Shown: positions 8,904 to 15,404, counted from the first letter of the stretch. The stretch is DNA of 18,594 nucleotides from CAZTPJ01 sp964614515 (GCA_964614515.1 CAZTPJ010000072.1:1-18594); one strand, 5' to 3'. Notes: generated by a model not told the origin, from the sequence alone. Program-made: numbers and translations.

Positions 8904-10502
8904 CTACTGCGCAGCCCTGAAGTCGTTCATGTACCCGATGAAGTCCAGAACATCGTGCGAACCGTCGCGGTTCCAGTCGGCACGGCGGTGCTTGCGGTCG
9001 AAGTAGTTCTGGAATTCGAGGATGTCGTAGACATCAACGAAGCCATCCTTGTTGAAGTCGAGCCTGCGGAGAAATGTCGGCGATGGGCCGGGATTGTCAC
9101 CTCCACCGAAGTTCGATGGCGGACAGTCGACGCCGGGAATGACATGCTTCGACACCCAGATCCGCCACACGGTTGAGCCGGCCGGTGAACCGTCTTCCTC
9201 CACGAAAAGATGCGCGGACCAGAACGTGCATTCATCCTCTGGGTCTAGGACGGTGGTGCTGTAGTCGCCCCAGCGCTGCAAGGTTCCGCCGTTGCCGGTG
9301 TAGAAGTCATCCGAACTCTTGGCCGTGTCGATCTGGTTGTTGTGGTTTTGCCAGTGCCGAATGGATACGTACTCATCATCCGAAGTTTGGTTGAACGTGA
9401 CCAAGGCTTGACCGTGTTCGTTCACGGCGACGCTTGGATAGATGGTCCACTTGCCGCCCTCGGGCGCGATCCAGTCGCCACGCGCCAGTTCCGGCTCGTT
9501 GTCCGGATCCGGGTCGTACCAGCCGTTCATGTCAATCACGGAGAAGCGAGTGATTGCGGGACTGCCGGCGGTCGTGCTGTTGCGGGCGTGCTGCACCGCG
9601 TAGAGGTATCCGTCTCGGTACACGCCGTGCAGAATTCTGGGGCTGTCCAATAGTAAACTGACGTCCGTATTGTCCTGAGGTGCGCACGGCTGGTAGGGCG
9701 GGGGATCGGGATCACACTCTTCAGGCGAGTAATACGTCGTGCCGGAACCCAACACGAACGGTTCCTCGGTGATCTCGGGATCGGAGAAACCGCCCGTGAC
9801 AGCGTGAAGCGCGAACGTGGTGTACGCCGTGTTGACGGGAGGCGACTGGTTGTGATTAGACGGAAAGTCCAAGTCGATCTCGATCATGTACAGTGGCGAT
9901 GTGTCTGACGCGTCGTGCTTGACGCCGTGGAACGGCGTTACCTTCCGCCACGATGCTTCGGGCAGCATCAGCCCCTTCGCTTCCGTAATCGGGTCGCCTT
10001 CGAGCATTTCCTCCTTCAGAAGCACGACAACCGCGGAATGAATCCCCGCGCCCGTTCCGCAGCCGGCCTGAAAGCACTTTCCCCCCCAGAATGAGATGTA
10101 CAGTTCTTCGGGATGGACCGACGAATTCGGGCGATCAAGCGTGAGCCACAGCGCGTCATTGATCCCGGTGACGTCGTTGAGATTGACCCGATATTTGTAC
10201 CAATCACCTATGCCCGGACTGGCCGTACTCGAAACCGCGATGAGCAGATAGTGCAGCACTGTTTGTCCGGGCGCTTTCTGTTCAAAGGCCGTGATCCAGA
10301 AGCGATCTTCGACCGAATCGTAAAGCACGAGATGATCCAATCCGATCAGCGAGCAGTCCGTGCAATTCGACCACCCTGGAACATCATCCCAGAACCCGTC
10401 CTCGCCGAAGGAGCGGATGCTCCACTGTTCGGATCCTGACTTGTCGAACAGCGAGATGTCCTGATTGGTAGCTAACACGATGTCATCGGGACCGACCGCC
10501 AT
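8904..10502 (-). CDS. Secreted protein with C-terminal dockerin-like calcium repeats; signal peptide frame-shifted away
   Basis: The frame encodes 532 residues from ATG 10502. It opens at a conserved 'AMAVGPDDIVLATNQ...SLFDKSG' block, seen in secreted planctomycete proteins as 'PPDTMGAVGP...vYDKsG', followed by 'VLYDSVEDRFWITA'. The last ~50 residues hold two EF-hand-like loops, DFNKDGFVDVYDIL and DWNRDGSHDVLDF, the paired arrangement of a type I dockerin. The homology block continues upstream of 10502 in the same frame (EFAQDFGF, then AFPPDV), but no ATG, GTG or TTG precedes it before the stop at 10659-10661. A good signal peptide starting at ATG 10630 lies in the neighbouring frame. One missing base near 10575-10585 would join the two into a normal preprotein. 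The substrate is unknown. The gene is divergent to the Kelch/dockerin gene, suggesting both belong to the extracellular protein set. Confidence 0.8.
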   Translation of the reverse strand: MAVGPDDIVLATNQDISLFDKSGSEQWSIRSFGEDGFWDDVPGWSNCTDCSLIGLDHLVLYDSVEDRFWITAFEQKAPGQTVLHYLLIAVSSTASPGIGDWYKYRVNLNDVTGINDALWLTLDRPNSSVHPEELYISFWGGKCFQAGCGTGAGIHSAVVVLLKEEMLEGDPITEAKGLMLPEASWRKVTPFHGVKHDASDTSPLYMIEIDLDFPSNHNQSPPVNTAYTTFALHAVTGGFSDPEITEEPFVLGSGTTYYSPEECDPDPPPYQPCAPQDNTDVSLLLDSPRILHGVYRDGYLYAVQHARNSTTAGSPAITRFSVIDMNGWYDPDPDNEPELARGDWIAPEGGKWTIYPSVAVNEHGQALVTFNQTSDDEYVSIRHWQNHNNQIDTAKSSDDFYTGNGGTLQRWGDYSTTVLDPEDECTFWSAHLFVEEDGSPAGSTVWRIWVSKHVIPGVDCPPSNFGGGDNPGPSPTFLRRLDFNKDGFVDVYDILEFQNYFDRKHRRADWNRDGSHDVLDFIGYMNDFRAAQ

Positions 10503-10572
10503 CGCGACGTCTGGCGGAAACGCGACTGTGGTCTCCCTGACAGCAGCCGGAAAGCCAAAGTCCTGTGCAAAC

Positions 10573-10630
10573 TCGCACTTGTGATTGACAGCAAGCCAAC
10601 GACGATCCCGGCAAGTCGCGTGAATGACAT
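10573..10630 (-). pseudogene. Signal-peptide fragment of the dockerin protein, out of frame with the body
   Basis: From ATG 10630 the translation is MSFTRLAGIVVGLLSITSA: a short basic N-region, a hydrophobic core and small residues at the end, a textbook signal peptide. GGAG lies 10 bases upstream. This frame then runs into Arg/Ser-rich sequence and stops at 10472, while the family-like sequence continues in the adjacent frame as EFAQDFGFPAA. Restoring one base at the ITSA/EFAQ boundary gives a continuous secreted protein. No classical -1 slippery heptamer is visible at the junction, so a sequencing error or recent mutation is more likely than programmed frameshifting. Confidence 0.65.
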
Positions 10631-10708
10631 GATTCTTGTTCTCCGCGATGGTGAATGCCTAATGTTCGCCATAGGTTTGAAGAAAATCAATGGTGTGATT
10701 TCCCTATC

Positions 10709-10736
10709 TTGAATCGCGAATTCTAAGGGGTATACT
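10709..10736 (+). promoter_or_regulatory. Predicted sigma-70-type promoter of the Kelch/dockerin gene
   Basis: TTGAAT (10709-10714) and TATACT (10731-10736) are separated by 16 bases in an unusually AT-rich stretch of this GC-rich window. The -10 box matches the consensus at 5 of 6 positions and the -35 box at 4 of 6. A start near 10743 would leave a leader of about 45 bases containing a strong ribosome site. I found no equally good promoter for the divergent gene on the other strand. Confidence 0.6.
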
Positions 10737-10772
10737 GTGCTACCGAATGGACCTACGTTGAGCCGCCTACGT

Positions 10773-10780
10773 AAGGAGGA
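10773..10780 (+). promoter_or_regulatory. Strong ribosome-binding site fixing the Kelch gene start
   Basis: AAGGAGGA sits 7 bases before ATG 10788 and is close to a perfect Shine-Dalgarno sequence. It rules out the longer in-frame start further upstream. Confidence 0.75.
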
Positions 10781-10787
10781 AGACATC

Positions 10788-11993
10788 ATGCGACAGTCCC
10801 GATGGTTCAGCGCGGCGTCCTGGCTGGCGGCGGGCTGCCCTCTTGCCGCGCAGCCGTCTTTGACGTGGACGCTCGTAAGCACTTCCGGCCCTGCCCCGCG
10901 AGTCGGTCACGCGATGGTGTGGGACAGCGTTCGCGAGCGAGTGGTACTCATGGGAGGAGTCTCCTACTGGCCGGCCGGGGTCTATGTCCCGGAGACATGG
11001 GAGTGGTACCAAGGGGCTTGGCGCTGCGCATCCCGGAATGGCGATGGCGAACAACGCTTCTTCCATGCGATGGCATTCGACGTTTGGCGAAGTGTCACGG
11101 TCGCGCACGGCGGGTGGCACGATGACTGCTGGCCATTGCCACATTGCAGTCTCTTCAGTGCACAGACCTGGGAGCGCGAGGACACGACCTGGAAGCTGCA
11201 AGCACGGGATGACCCCGCCAATCTGATGACGCACGCCATGGCCTTCGACGCGGCTCGCGGCGTCTCGATCATGTTTGGAGGCCAGGCCGATTCGTTTGCG
11301 GGCATCTTCCCGGTAAACGATACATGGCAATGGAACGGCAAGTTGTGGCAACAACCCTCCCCCCCTTCGGCTCCGTCACCGCGCTTTGGGCACTCGATGG
11401 CGTATGACTCGGCCCGGGGCGTTATCGTCCTCTACGGCGGGGGAACCAATACCAACATCAACACAGAGACTTGGGAGTGGGATGGGCAGACCTGGACTTT
11501 ACGGGCGACAAGCGGTCCCGCGGCGTCAATCTACGCCCCAATCGCGTATCACGCTGCACGCGGCACGACCATCCTTTTCGGAGGGGTTGTGCGCGTCGGA
11601 CAGTCTTTTGATTCCACCGACGAAACCTGGGAATGGGATGGCGATACATGGCGGCGGCTCAACCTGCCCGTCTGCCCCTCACCGCGCCACTATCACGCCA
11701 TGGCCTACGACCCGATCCGCGAGCGCATCGTCATGTTCGGCGGCACGACCACCAACGGCAACATCGTCAACGGCGAGACCTGGGAACTCTGCCTCCCCGC
11801 CCCATGCTACCCCGACTGCGACACATCAACCGGCCCAGGCATCCTCGACATCTTCGACTTTCTCTGCTTCGGCAACCGATTCGAAGCCCGCGATCCCTAC
11901 GCCTGTGACTGCGACACATCCACCGGCCAGGGCGTTTGCGACATCCTCGACTTCCTCTGCTTCGGCAATGCCTTCAGCGCGGGCTGCTCTTGA
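10788..11993 (+). CDS. Secreted six-blade Kelch-repeat protein with Cys-containing (GC-type) dockerin
   Basis: The protein is 401 residues. Residues 1-21 (basic start, ending in LAAQ) resemble a signal peptide. Six Kelch-like units follow, at about 36-79, 88-137, 145-188, 198-239, 245-293 and 299-340, each with the pattern 'HAMAYDxxRxxxVxxGG...TWEWDGxTW'. This number suits a closed six-bladed propeller. Residues 343-401 hold a duplicated calcium-loop module, CDTSTGPGILDIFDFLCFGN and CDTSTGQGVCDILDFLCFGN, the Cys-rich dockerin-like tail found on many Phycisphaerae secreted proteins. The start is set by a strong AAGGAGGA site. Kelch propellers bind proteins or glycans, and some (galactose oxidase) are enzymes, but no catalytic signature is evident, so the ligand is unassigned. 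The second unit is the least canonical, with AHGGW in place of xxGG. Confidence 0.9.
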   Translation: MRQSRWFSAASWLAAGCPLAAQPSLTWTLVSTSGPAPRVGHAMVWDSVRERVVLMGGVSYWPAGVYVPETWEWYQGAWRCASRNGDGEQRFFHAMAFDVWRSVTVAHGGWHDDCWPLPHCSLFSAQTWEREDTTWKLQARDDPANLMTHAMAFDAARGVSIMFGGQADSFAGIFPVNDTWQWNGKLWQQPSPPSAPSPRFGHSMAYDSARGVIVLYGGGTNTNINTETWEWDGQTWTLRATSGPAASIYAPIAYHAARGTTILFGGVVRVGQSFDSTDETWEWDGDTWRRLNLPVCPSPRHYHAMAYDPIRERIVMFGGTTTNGNIVNGETWELCLPAPCYPDCDTSTGPGILDIFDFLCFGNRFEARDPYACDCDTSTGQGVCDILDFLCFGNAFSAGCS

Positions 11994-12023
11994 TCGAGTC
12001 GCGGACCATTTCCCACTTCGCGT

Positions 12024-12043
12024 GGCCACGCAAAGCCGTGGCC
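12024..12043 (+). terminator. Stem-loop after the Kelch gene, possible terminator
   Basis: GGCCACG (12024-12030) pairs perfectly with CGTGGCC (12037-12043) across a CAAAGC loop, 30 bases after the Kelch stop codon. It lacks a U-tract, so it may be a dispersed palindromic repeat or an RNA-stabilising hairpin rather than a true terminator. Confidence 0.4.
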
Positions 12044-12050
12044 AGGGCAG

Positions 12051-12073
12051 ACGGCACGTCAGCAAAGGCTCAA
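12051..12073 (-). repeat. Degenerate REP-like copy
   Basis: CGGCACGTCAGCAAAGGCT resembles the centre of the inverted copy just downstream (CCCGCACGTCAGTAAGGGCT) but has lost the pairing arms. Confidence 0.4.
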
Positions 12074-12076
12074 AAT

Positions 12077-12105
12077 AGGAAGCCCGCACGTCAGTAAGGG
12101 CTTGG
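12077..12105 (-). repeat. REP-like palindromic element, inverted copy
   Basis: Read on the minus strand it starts CCAAGCCCTTACTGACG and ends CGGGCTTCCT. The AAGCCC and GGGCTT ends can pair to form a hairpin. The same element occurs twice in the opposite orientation at 12228 and 12264. Confidence 0.65.
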
Positions 12106-12227
12106 CGGCGGGCAGGTGCGCCGTAGTTTCTATGATCCACGACGTCACCGCGAACGCCCGTGGTACGAAGACCCGCGGCCGTGATGACACAGAGAATGAG
12201 GTGGCCGTCGCACGCTGCCGGCCGCCG

Positions 12228-12257
12228 CCAAGCCCTCCCTCATGGTCGGGCTTCTTA
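12228..12257 (+). repeat. REP-like palindromic element, direct copy 1
   Basis: This begins CCAAGCCCTCC and ends GTCGGGCTTCTTA. The AAGCCC and GGGCTT arms match those of the next copy and of the inverted copy at 12077; the loop sequence differs. Confidence 0.7.
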
Positions 12258-12263
12258 TGAAGG

Positions 12264-12293
12264 CCAAGCCCTCCTTGACAGTCGGGCTTCCTG
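12264..12293 (+). repeat. REP-like palindromic element, direct copy 2
   Basis: This begins CCAAGCCCTCC and ends GTCGGGCTTCCTG, 36 bases after copy 1 with a 6-base gap between them. The arms are conserved while the loop varies, which suggests the hairpin is the constrained feature. Confidence 0.7.
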
Positions 12294-12319
12294 TTCTACC
12301 GCGTTCTGTTCTACCGCGT
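12291..12319. repeat. Tandem 14-base duplication across the pheA stop codon
   Basis: CTGTTCTACCGCGT occurs at 12291-12304 and again at 12306-12319, separated by one base. On the minus strand each copy contains GCGGTAG, so the terminal codons and stop of pheA have been duplicated just downstream. The coding frame is unaffected because the first copy read supplies the stop. Confidence 0.8.
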
Positions 12320-13507
12320 CCGCTTCGATCGCGGATAACTCCCCAGCACACGCAAGTCCCGGCAGTGCTTCCCCGCCTCCGCGATCGCCGACGCCATCAC
12401 CTCATCCTCGCAATACCCCTGCGCATCGACGAAGAACGTGTAGTCCCAGTTTGTACGGCCGCTGGGCCTCTTATCAATGTGCGTCAGGTTGATCCCCGCG
12501 CGGTCGAAGACCGACAGCACCTCCACCAGCGCCCCGGGCGTGTCGGATGTCGTGAACATGATCGAGGTCTTGTCATCGCCGCTGCGCGTGGCCCGCTGGC
12601 GGGAGATGACATAAAACCGCGTCACGTTGCTGGGGTTGTCTTCGATCGAGCGGAAGAGGACTTTCAGGCCGTAGATCTGCGCGGCGAGTTCCGAGCCGAT
12701 GGCGGCGGAGACGCATGTGGCGCCGATGCGTTCGGCGGTGGCGAACTCTTCCGCGGCGGTTTTTGCGCCTTGGCTGCTGCTCGCGGCCGCGATCAGGTCG
12801 GCCTTGGGATACTGCGTGGCGAGCCAGGTTCGACACTGCGAAAAGACTTCGGGCTTGCTGTGAATCCGGCGGATCTGGTCCGGCGGGCAGTTGCCCAGCA
12901 GCGCGTGATGCACCTCGACCTGCACCTCCGCGTACACGAACACCTGTCCGGCGTGAGCACGCAGCGCATCGAGCGTCTCGGTGATCCCGCCGCCGATTGA
13001 GTTTTCGATGGGAACGAGGCCGTAGTCCGCGTGCCCGCGCCGAACCTCCGCGAACACCGCGTCGATCTGATGCAGGTCCGCGTGTTCGACGGACGACCCG
13101 AAATGCGTCACGGCCGCGGCGTGCGAAAACGACCCCGGCGGGCCGAGATATCCGATCCGCAGCGGCTTCTCCAGCGCGAACGAGCCTGACATCAACTCGC
13201 GATAGATCGCTTCGAGCGTCCGCGCCGGCAGCGGACCGGTGTTCAACTTCAGGACGCGATCGATGACCTCGACATCGCGATGCGGCGCGTATATCGGGAT
13301 TCCCTTGGCTCGTTTGAACTCTCCGACCTTGGCCACCACTTCCGCCCGCTCGTTGAGAATCTGGATGAGTCTGGCGTCAAGGGTGTCTATCCGCTTCCGG
13401 AGCGTGTCGAGGTCGAGCGGCTCTGCCGGGCGTGATGTCGGGGGATGGGACTTCCGCCGGGTTGTCGATCCCCGCTCGGGCTTGCGCTTGTGTTTGTCCG
13501 ATGGCAT
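12311..13507 (-). CDS. pheA: Bifunctional chorismate mutase / prephenate dehydratase (P-protein)
   Basis: This 398-residue cytoplasmic enzyme converts chorismate to prephenate and then phenylpyruvate, the committed branch to phenylalanine. Residues 1-30 are a basic, Pro/Ser-rich extension. Residues about 31-117 are an AroQ-type chorismate mutase (LRKRIDTLDARLIQILNERA, VGEFKR, PIYAPHRD). Residues about 117-300 are the dehydratase: GPPGSFSHAA, YGLVPIENSIGG, SKPEVFSQC and the catalytic NVTRF at 295-298 (Thr296-Arg297-Phe298). Residues about 313-390 are the ACT regulatory domain, with GAL at 325-327 and NLTHIDKRPS at 340-349, where the enteric P-protein has ESRP. This order and length are normal for a bacterial P-protein. 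ATG 13507 was chosen because the frame further upstream has no family similarity; the ribosome site is weak. Feedback control by phenylalanine is expected from the ACT domain. Confidence 0.96.
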   Translation of the reverse strand: MPSDKHKRKPERGSTTRRKSHPPTSRPAEPLDLDTLRKRIDTLDARLIQILNERAEVVAKVGEFKRAKGIPIYAPHRDVEVIDRVLKLNTGPLPARTLEAIYRELMSGSFALEKPLRIGYLGPPGSFSHAAAVTHFGSSVEHADLHQIDAVFAEVRRGHADYGLVPIENSIGGGITETLDALRAHAGQVFVYAEVQVEVHHALLGNCPPDQIRRIHSKPEVFSQCRTWLATQYPKADLIAAASSSQGAKTAAEEFATAERIGATCVSAAIGSELAAQIYGLKVLFRSIEDNPSNVTRFYVISRQRATRSGDDKTSIMFTTSDTPGALVEVLSVFDRAGINLTHIDKRPSGRTNWDYTFFVDAQGYCEDEVMASAIAEAGKHCRDLRVLGSYPRSKRTR

Positions 13508-13561
13508 AGATAATCTTTCGAGGGATGGGGCGTCGGAACCGTGACGCCTCCATTCCCAACA

Positions 13562-13585
13562 GATGTCAGGCGCTCGCCTGTCATC
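13562..13585. repeat. Near-perfect palindrome between pheA and the divergent membrane gene
   Basis: GATG-t-CAGGCG-ct-CGCCTG-t-CATC is a 24-base dyad broken only by one T/T mismatch per arm and a 2-base centre. It lies 55 bases upstream of the pheA start and about 100 bases upstream of the divergent gene. Its core CAGGCG/CGCCTG is the same as in the hairpin at 16074-16094, so it may be a dispersed repeat, although its position would also suit an operator. Confidence 0.65.
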
Positions 13586-13684
13586 GGTTCGGCAGGGACG
13601 CCGGATTGGGATTCGGGCATCGACACGCAGCGTACGGCCGTCACCGCACGCGAACGTTGACGCCCCCGAGTCCAGCGGAAACGG

Positions 13685-14596
13685 ATGGCCGCAGGTATGG
13701 ACGACATACAGACCATGTTCCCCTCGTTCATGCGGGCGGCTTCGGAGGTTCGCTCCGAACCGCTGATCGATGCGCTGCGTTCGCTGCCGATCGGGATTCA
13801 TGCGGCGGCGACGGTCGGCCTGATCACGGGGCTGGTGCTTTGGGTCTTTGGTCGTCGCGTGATTCATCCTGCGTTTGGTCTGGTGGGCATGACGCTCGGC
13901 GGGGCGTTTGGGTTCCTGGCCGCGCCGACGCTGGGGGTGCCGGCGATCGAGGGTGTCGATCCATCGCTGACGGGATTGATCGGCGGCGCGGTGGTGGGCT
14001 TGATCGCGGCGGTGCTGTTGTTTCGGGTCGTGCTGGCCGTGCTGGCCTCGACGTGCATCGGCGCGGCGGCGGTGCTCGGGGCGATGCTGGTGCTTCACTT
14101 CGGCCCTGAGATGCAGGGACTGGACACAAACACGCACCTTCAGAGCATTGGGTCGCGAACGTCCTTGCCCGGTTCCGCTTCACCGCCTGATGTGGTTGCG
14201 GCCGCACCGATGAGCGAGCCAACCACGAACGAGCAGCGCGTGGTGCAGTTTGTCAGCGTGGCGGTCAAGGAAGCGTCGGCGGCGTGGCAGGAAGTGCCGC
14301 TCGCGCATCGCGCGGTGCTGGTGCTGTCGGGGATGGTCGGGGTGGCGATTGGGTTCATCGGTGGACTGTTCCTGCCGAAGTGGTCGGCGAGCCTGGTGAC
14401 GGGGTTGTTCGGCGCGGCGGTGTGGATGACGTGCGCGGCGTGGCTGCTTCATGCGATGGGGTGGGCGACGCCTGGCGTTCGCGAGTTCCCGGCCGTGGCG
14501 TGGCTCGTGGGCTGGGTGGGCCTTGGCCTGATCGGCGCATCAGCGCAGATCGTCGGCGTTCGCAAGGGTCGCAAGGCGCAGCCCGCGACGGTGTGA
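13685..14596 (+). CDS. Seven-span integral membrane protein of unknown function (TMEM198/DUF4203-like)
   Basis: The protein is 303 residues with about seven hydrophobic spans: 37-56, 62-81, 96-115, 116-138, 208-230, 234-256 and 270-290. A soluble Ser/Pro-rich loop (about 140-205) separates four spans from three. The Gly-rich pairs and 'GLVLWVFGRRVIHPAFGLVGMTLGG' at 48-73 recall the TMEM198/DUF4203 pattern of a small-residue span followed by FG-R and a second Gly-rich span; this resemblance is by eye and tentative. ATG 13685 follows a GCGGA-containing stretch; ATG 13697 is an alternative start four codons in. The C-terminus is basic (RKGRKAQ), probably cytoplasmic. It is divergent from pheA, with no functional link visible. 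Confidence 0.8.
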   Translation: MAAGMDDIQTMFPSFMRAASEVRSEPLIDALRSLPIGIHAAATVGLITGLVLWVFGRRVIHPAFGLVGMTLGGAFGFLAAPTLGVPAIEGVDPSLTGLIGGAVVGLIAAVLLFRVVLAVLASTCIGAAAVLGAMLVLHFGPEMQGLDTNTHLQSIGSRTSLPGSASPPDVVAAAPMSEPTTNEQRVVQFVSVAVKEASAAWQEVPLAHRAVLVLSGMVGVAIGFIGGLFLPKWSASLVTGLFGAAVWMTCAAWLLHAMGWATPGVREFPAVAWLVGWVGLGLIGASAQIVGVRKGRKAQPATV

Positions 14597-14664
14597 AGAG
14601 TTCCGTGCAACACCGCTTCCATTAGCCCGCACAAGCCGCTTTCGGCATAGGATGGAAACGGTGC

Positions 14665-14928
14665 ATGATGATTACGTTTGAGATCACATCCCGGGTTCCA
14701 GGTGATGCCAAACTCACGCTGCGTCTGCCGGAGGAACTGGCGAACGCTGAAGTCCGCGTGCGTGTGGAAACCACGTCCAACGGATCGACGCCGAAGCCCG
14801 AGAGTGATGGTCGCCCCTGCACCGAAGCCGAATGGCTGGCGTTCATCGAAGAGACGCGGGGCAGCATTCCTGACTTCCCTGACGTGGAACGGCCCGGCCC
14901 TGATGACTATGAGAGGCGTGGTGAGTGA
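14665..14928 (+). CDS. Antitoxin 1 of a VapBC-type (PIN toxin) locus
   Basis: This 87-residue acidic protein begins MMITFEITSRVPGDAKLTLR, a short beta-hairpin-like N-terminus, and ends in a charged tail (FIEETRGSIPDFPDVERPGP). It is paralogous to the protein encoded at 15020: both share TSRV, KLTL-LPE, V-VETK/T, the W-x-x-x-I motif and PDFPD-ER-GP-Y. Its TGA overlaps a GTG that opens the N-terminus of a PIN-domain toxin, the usual antitoxin-toxin arrangement, so the role as antitoxin is inferred from context. ATG 14668 is an equally possible start. Confidence 0.7.
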   Translation: MMITFEITSRVPGDAKLTLRLPEELANAEVRVRVETTSNGSTPKPESDGRPCTEAEWLAFIEETRGSIPDFPDVERPGPDDYERRGE

Positions 14929-15023
14929 AGTATCTGCTCGACGCCAGTATGTGCATTGCGCATCTGCGCGGCACAGCGCCGAACATTTCACAGCGGATCC
15001 TGGCCGTCAAGAGCGACCCATGA
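14925..15023 (+). pseudogene. N-terminal fragment of a PIN-domain (VapC-type) toxin
   Basis: GTG 14925 overlaps the antitoxin stop (GTGA) and gives 32 residues beginning MKYLLDASMCIAHLRG and continuing NISQRILAVKS. This matches the opening of VapC ribonucleases (KYLLDTNICIxxLRG), including the first catalytic Asp (Asp6). It then stops at TGA 15021-15023 instead of continuing for the usual ~130 residues. The stop overlaps the ATG of the second antitoxin (ATGA). The other acidic active-site residues are absent, so it cannot be an active nuclease alone. Confidence 0.75.
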
Positions 15024-15292
15024 GCACATTCAAGATGACGTCGCGAGTTTCACCCGACGGCAAGCTCACACTGGATCTGCCGGAGGCCTTGGCGGATCAG
15101 GACGTGGATGTCACGGTTGAAACGAAGCGCACGACGAACGGGGCGGCGCACGCAAACGGCAAAGCACTTTCCCGCGAGCAGTGGAGCGACCTCATTCGTA
15201 AGATGACCGGCCAGACGCCGGACTTTCCCGACATCGAGCGCGCCGGACCCGAGGCGTATGACGAAGCGCGGCACGCCCATCGGGCCCTATGA
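15020..15292 (+). CDS. Antitoxin 2, tandem paralogue of antitoxin 1
   Basis: This 90-residue protein begins MSTFKMTSRVSPDGKLTLDL, the same fold and spacing as antitoxin 1, with a matching tail (IRKMTGQTPDFPDIERAGPE). The last eight residues (ARHAHRAL) are not family-like: here the frame runs into the remains of a toxin gene read in another phase. The authentic C-terminus, which would contact the toxin, may therefore have been altered by the same deletion that removed the toxin's N-terminal half. It overlaps the upstream toxin fragment by 4 bases (ATGA), so the four pieces are still arranged as one transcription unit. Confidence 0.7.
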   Translation: MSTFKMTSRVSPDGKLTLDLPEALADQDVDVTVETKRTTNGAAHANGKALSREQWSDLIRKMTGQTPDFPDIERAGPEAYDEARHAHRAL

Positions 15293-15404
15293 CCTGCTCA
15301 TCGCCGCCACGGCCCTGGCGTACAACCTGATCCTCGTCACCTGCAACACGCGGGAGTTCGCCCGCGTCGAGGGCCTGATCGTCGAGAATTGGCAGGCGAT
15401 GTGA
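15258..15404 (+). pseudogene. C-terminal fragment of a PIN-domain (VapC-type) toxin
   Basis: ATG 15258, inside the end of antitoxin 2, opens 48 residues beginning MTKRGTPIGPYDLLIAATAL and continuing LILVTCNTREFARV and LIVENW. This is the C-terminal end of a VapC toxin (GTPIGPxDxLIAA...LVTxNxxEFxRVxGLxxENW), with a conserved Asp of the PIN active site at residue 12. The N-terminal two thirds is missing. Whether the ATG is used is unknown. Together with the N-terminal fragment at 14925 it still lacks the middle of the toxin, so the two pieces are not one interrupted gene. Confidence 0.75.

Larger units (their letters stand above)
11994..12310. repeat. Intergenic repeat cluster between convergent Kelch and pheA genes
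   Basis: These 317 bases contain no gene. They hold a perfect 7-bp stem-loop (12024-12043), a degenerate repeat copy (12051-12073), one inverted copy (12077-12105) and two direct copies (12228-12257, 12264-12293) of a 29-30-base element, and a tandem 14-base duplication that runs into the pheA stop codon. The genes on either side converge here, so it is also where both transcripts should end. Confidence 0.75.

Noticed and set aside
8312..9176. Plus-strand open frames at 8312-8683 and 8583-9176
   Set aside because: They are Arg/Pro-rich, have no ribosome sites or domains, and the second overlaps the coding dockerin tail on the other strand.
10570..10590. Programmed -1 frameshifting in the dockerin gene
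   Set aside because: No slippery heptamer of the X-XXY-YYZ type and no obvious downstream pseudoknot; a one-base error or mutation is simpler.
12228..12293. A possible CRISPR array
   Set aside because: There are only two direct copies of 30 bases with a 6-base gap, arms that pair as a hairpin, a third copy inverted, and no cas genes.
13508..14137. A 210-residue N-terminal extension of pheA
   Set aside because: The translation is low-complexity Arg/His/Gln-rich, overlaps the divergent membrane gene, and has no similarity to the P-protein; ATG 13507 gives normal length.
14925..15404. One VapC toxin gene interrupted by an antitoxin insertion
   Set aside because: The N- and C-terminal fragments together lack the central part of the PIN domain, so joining them does not restore a full toxin.
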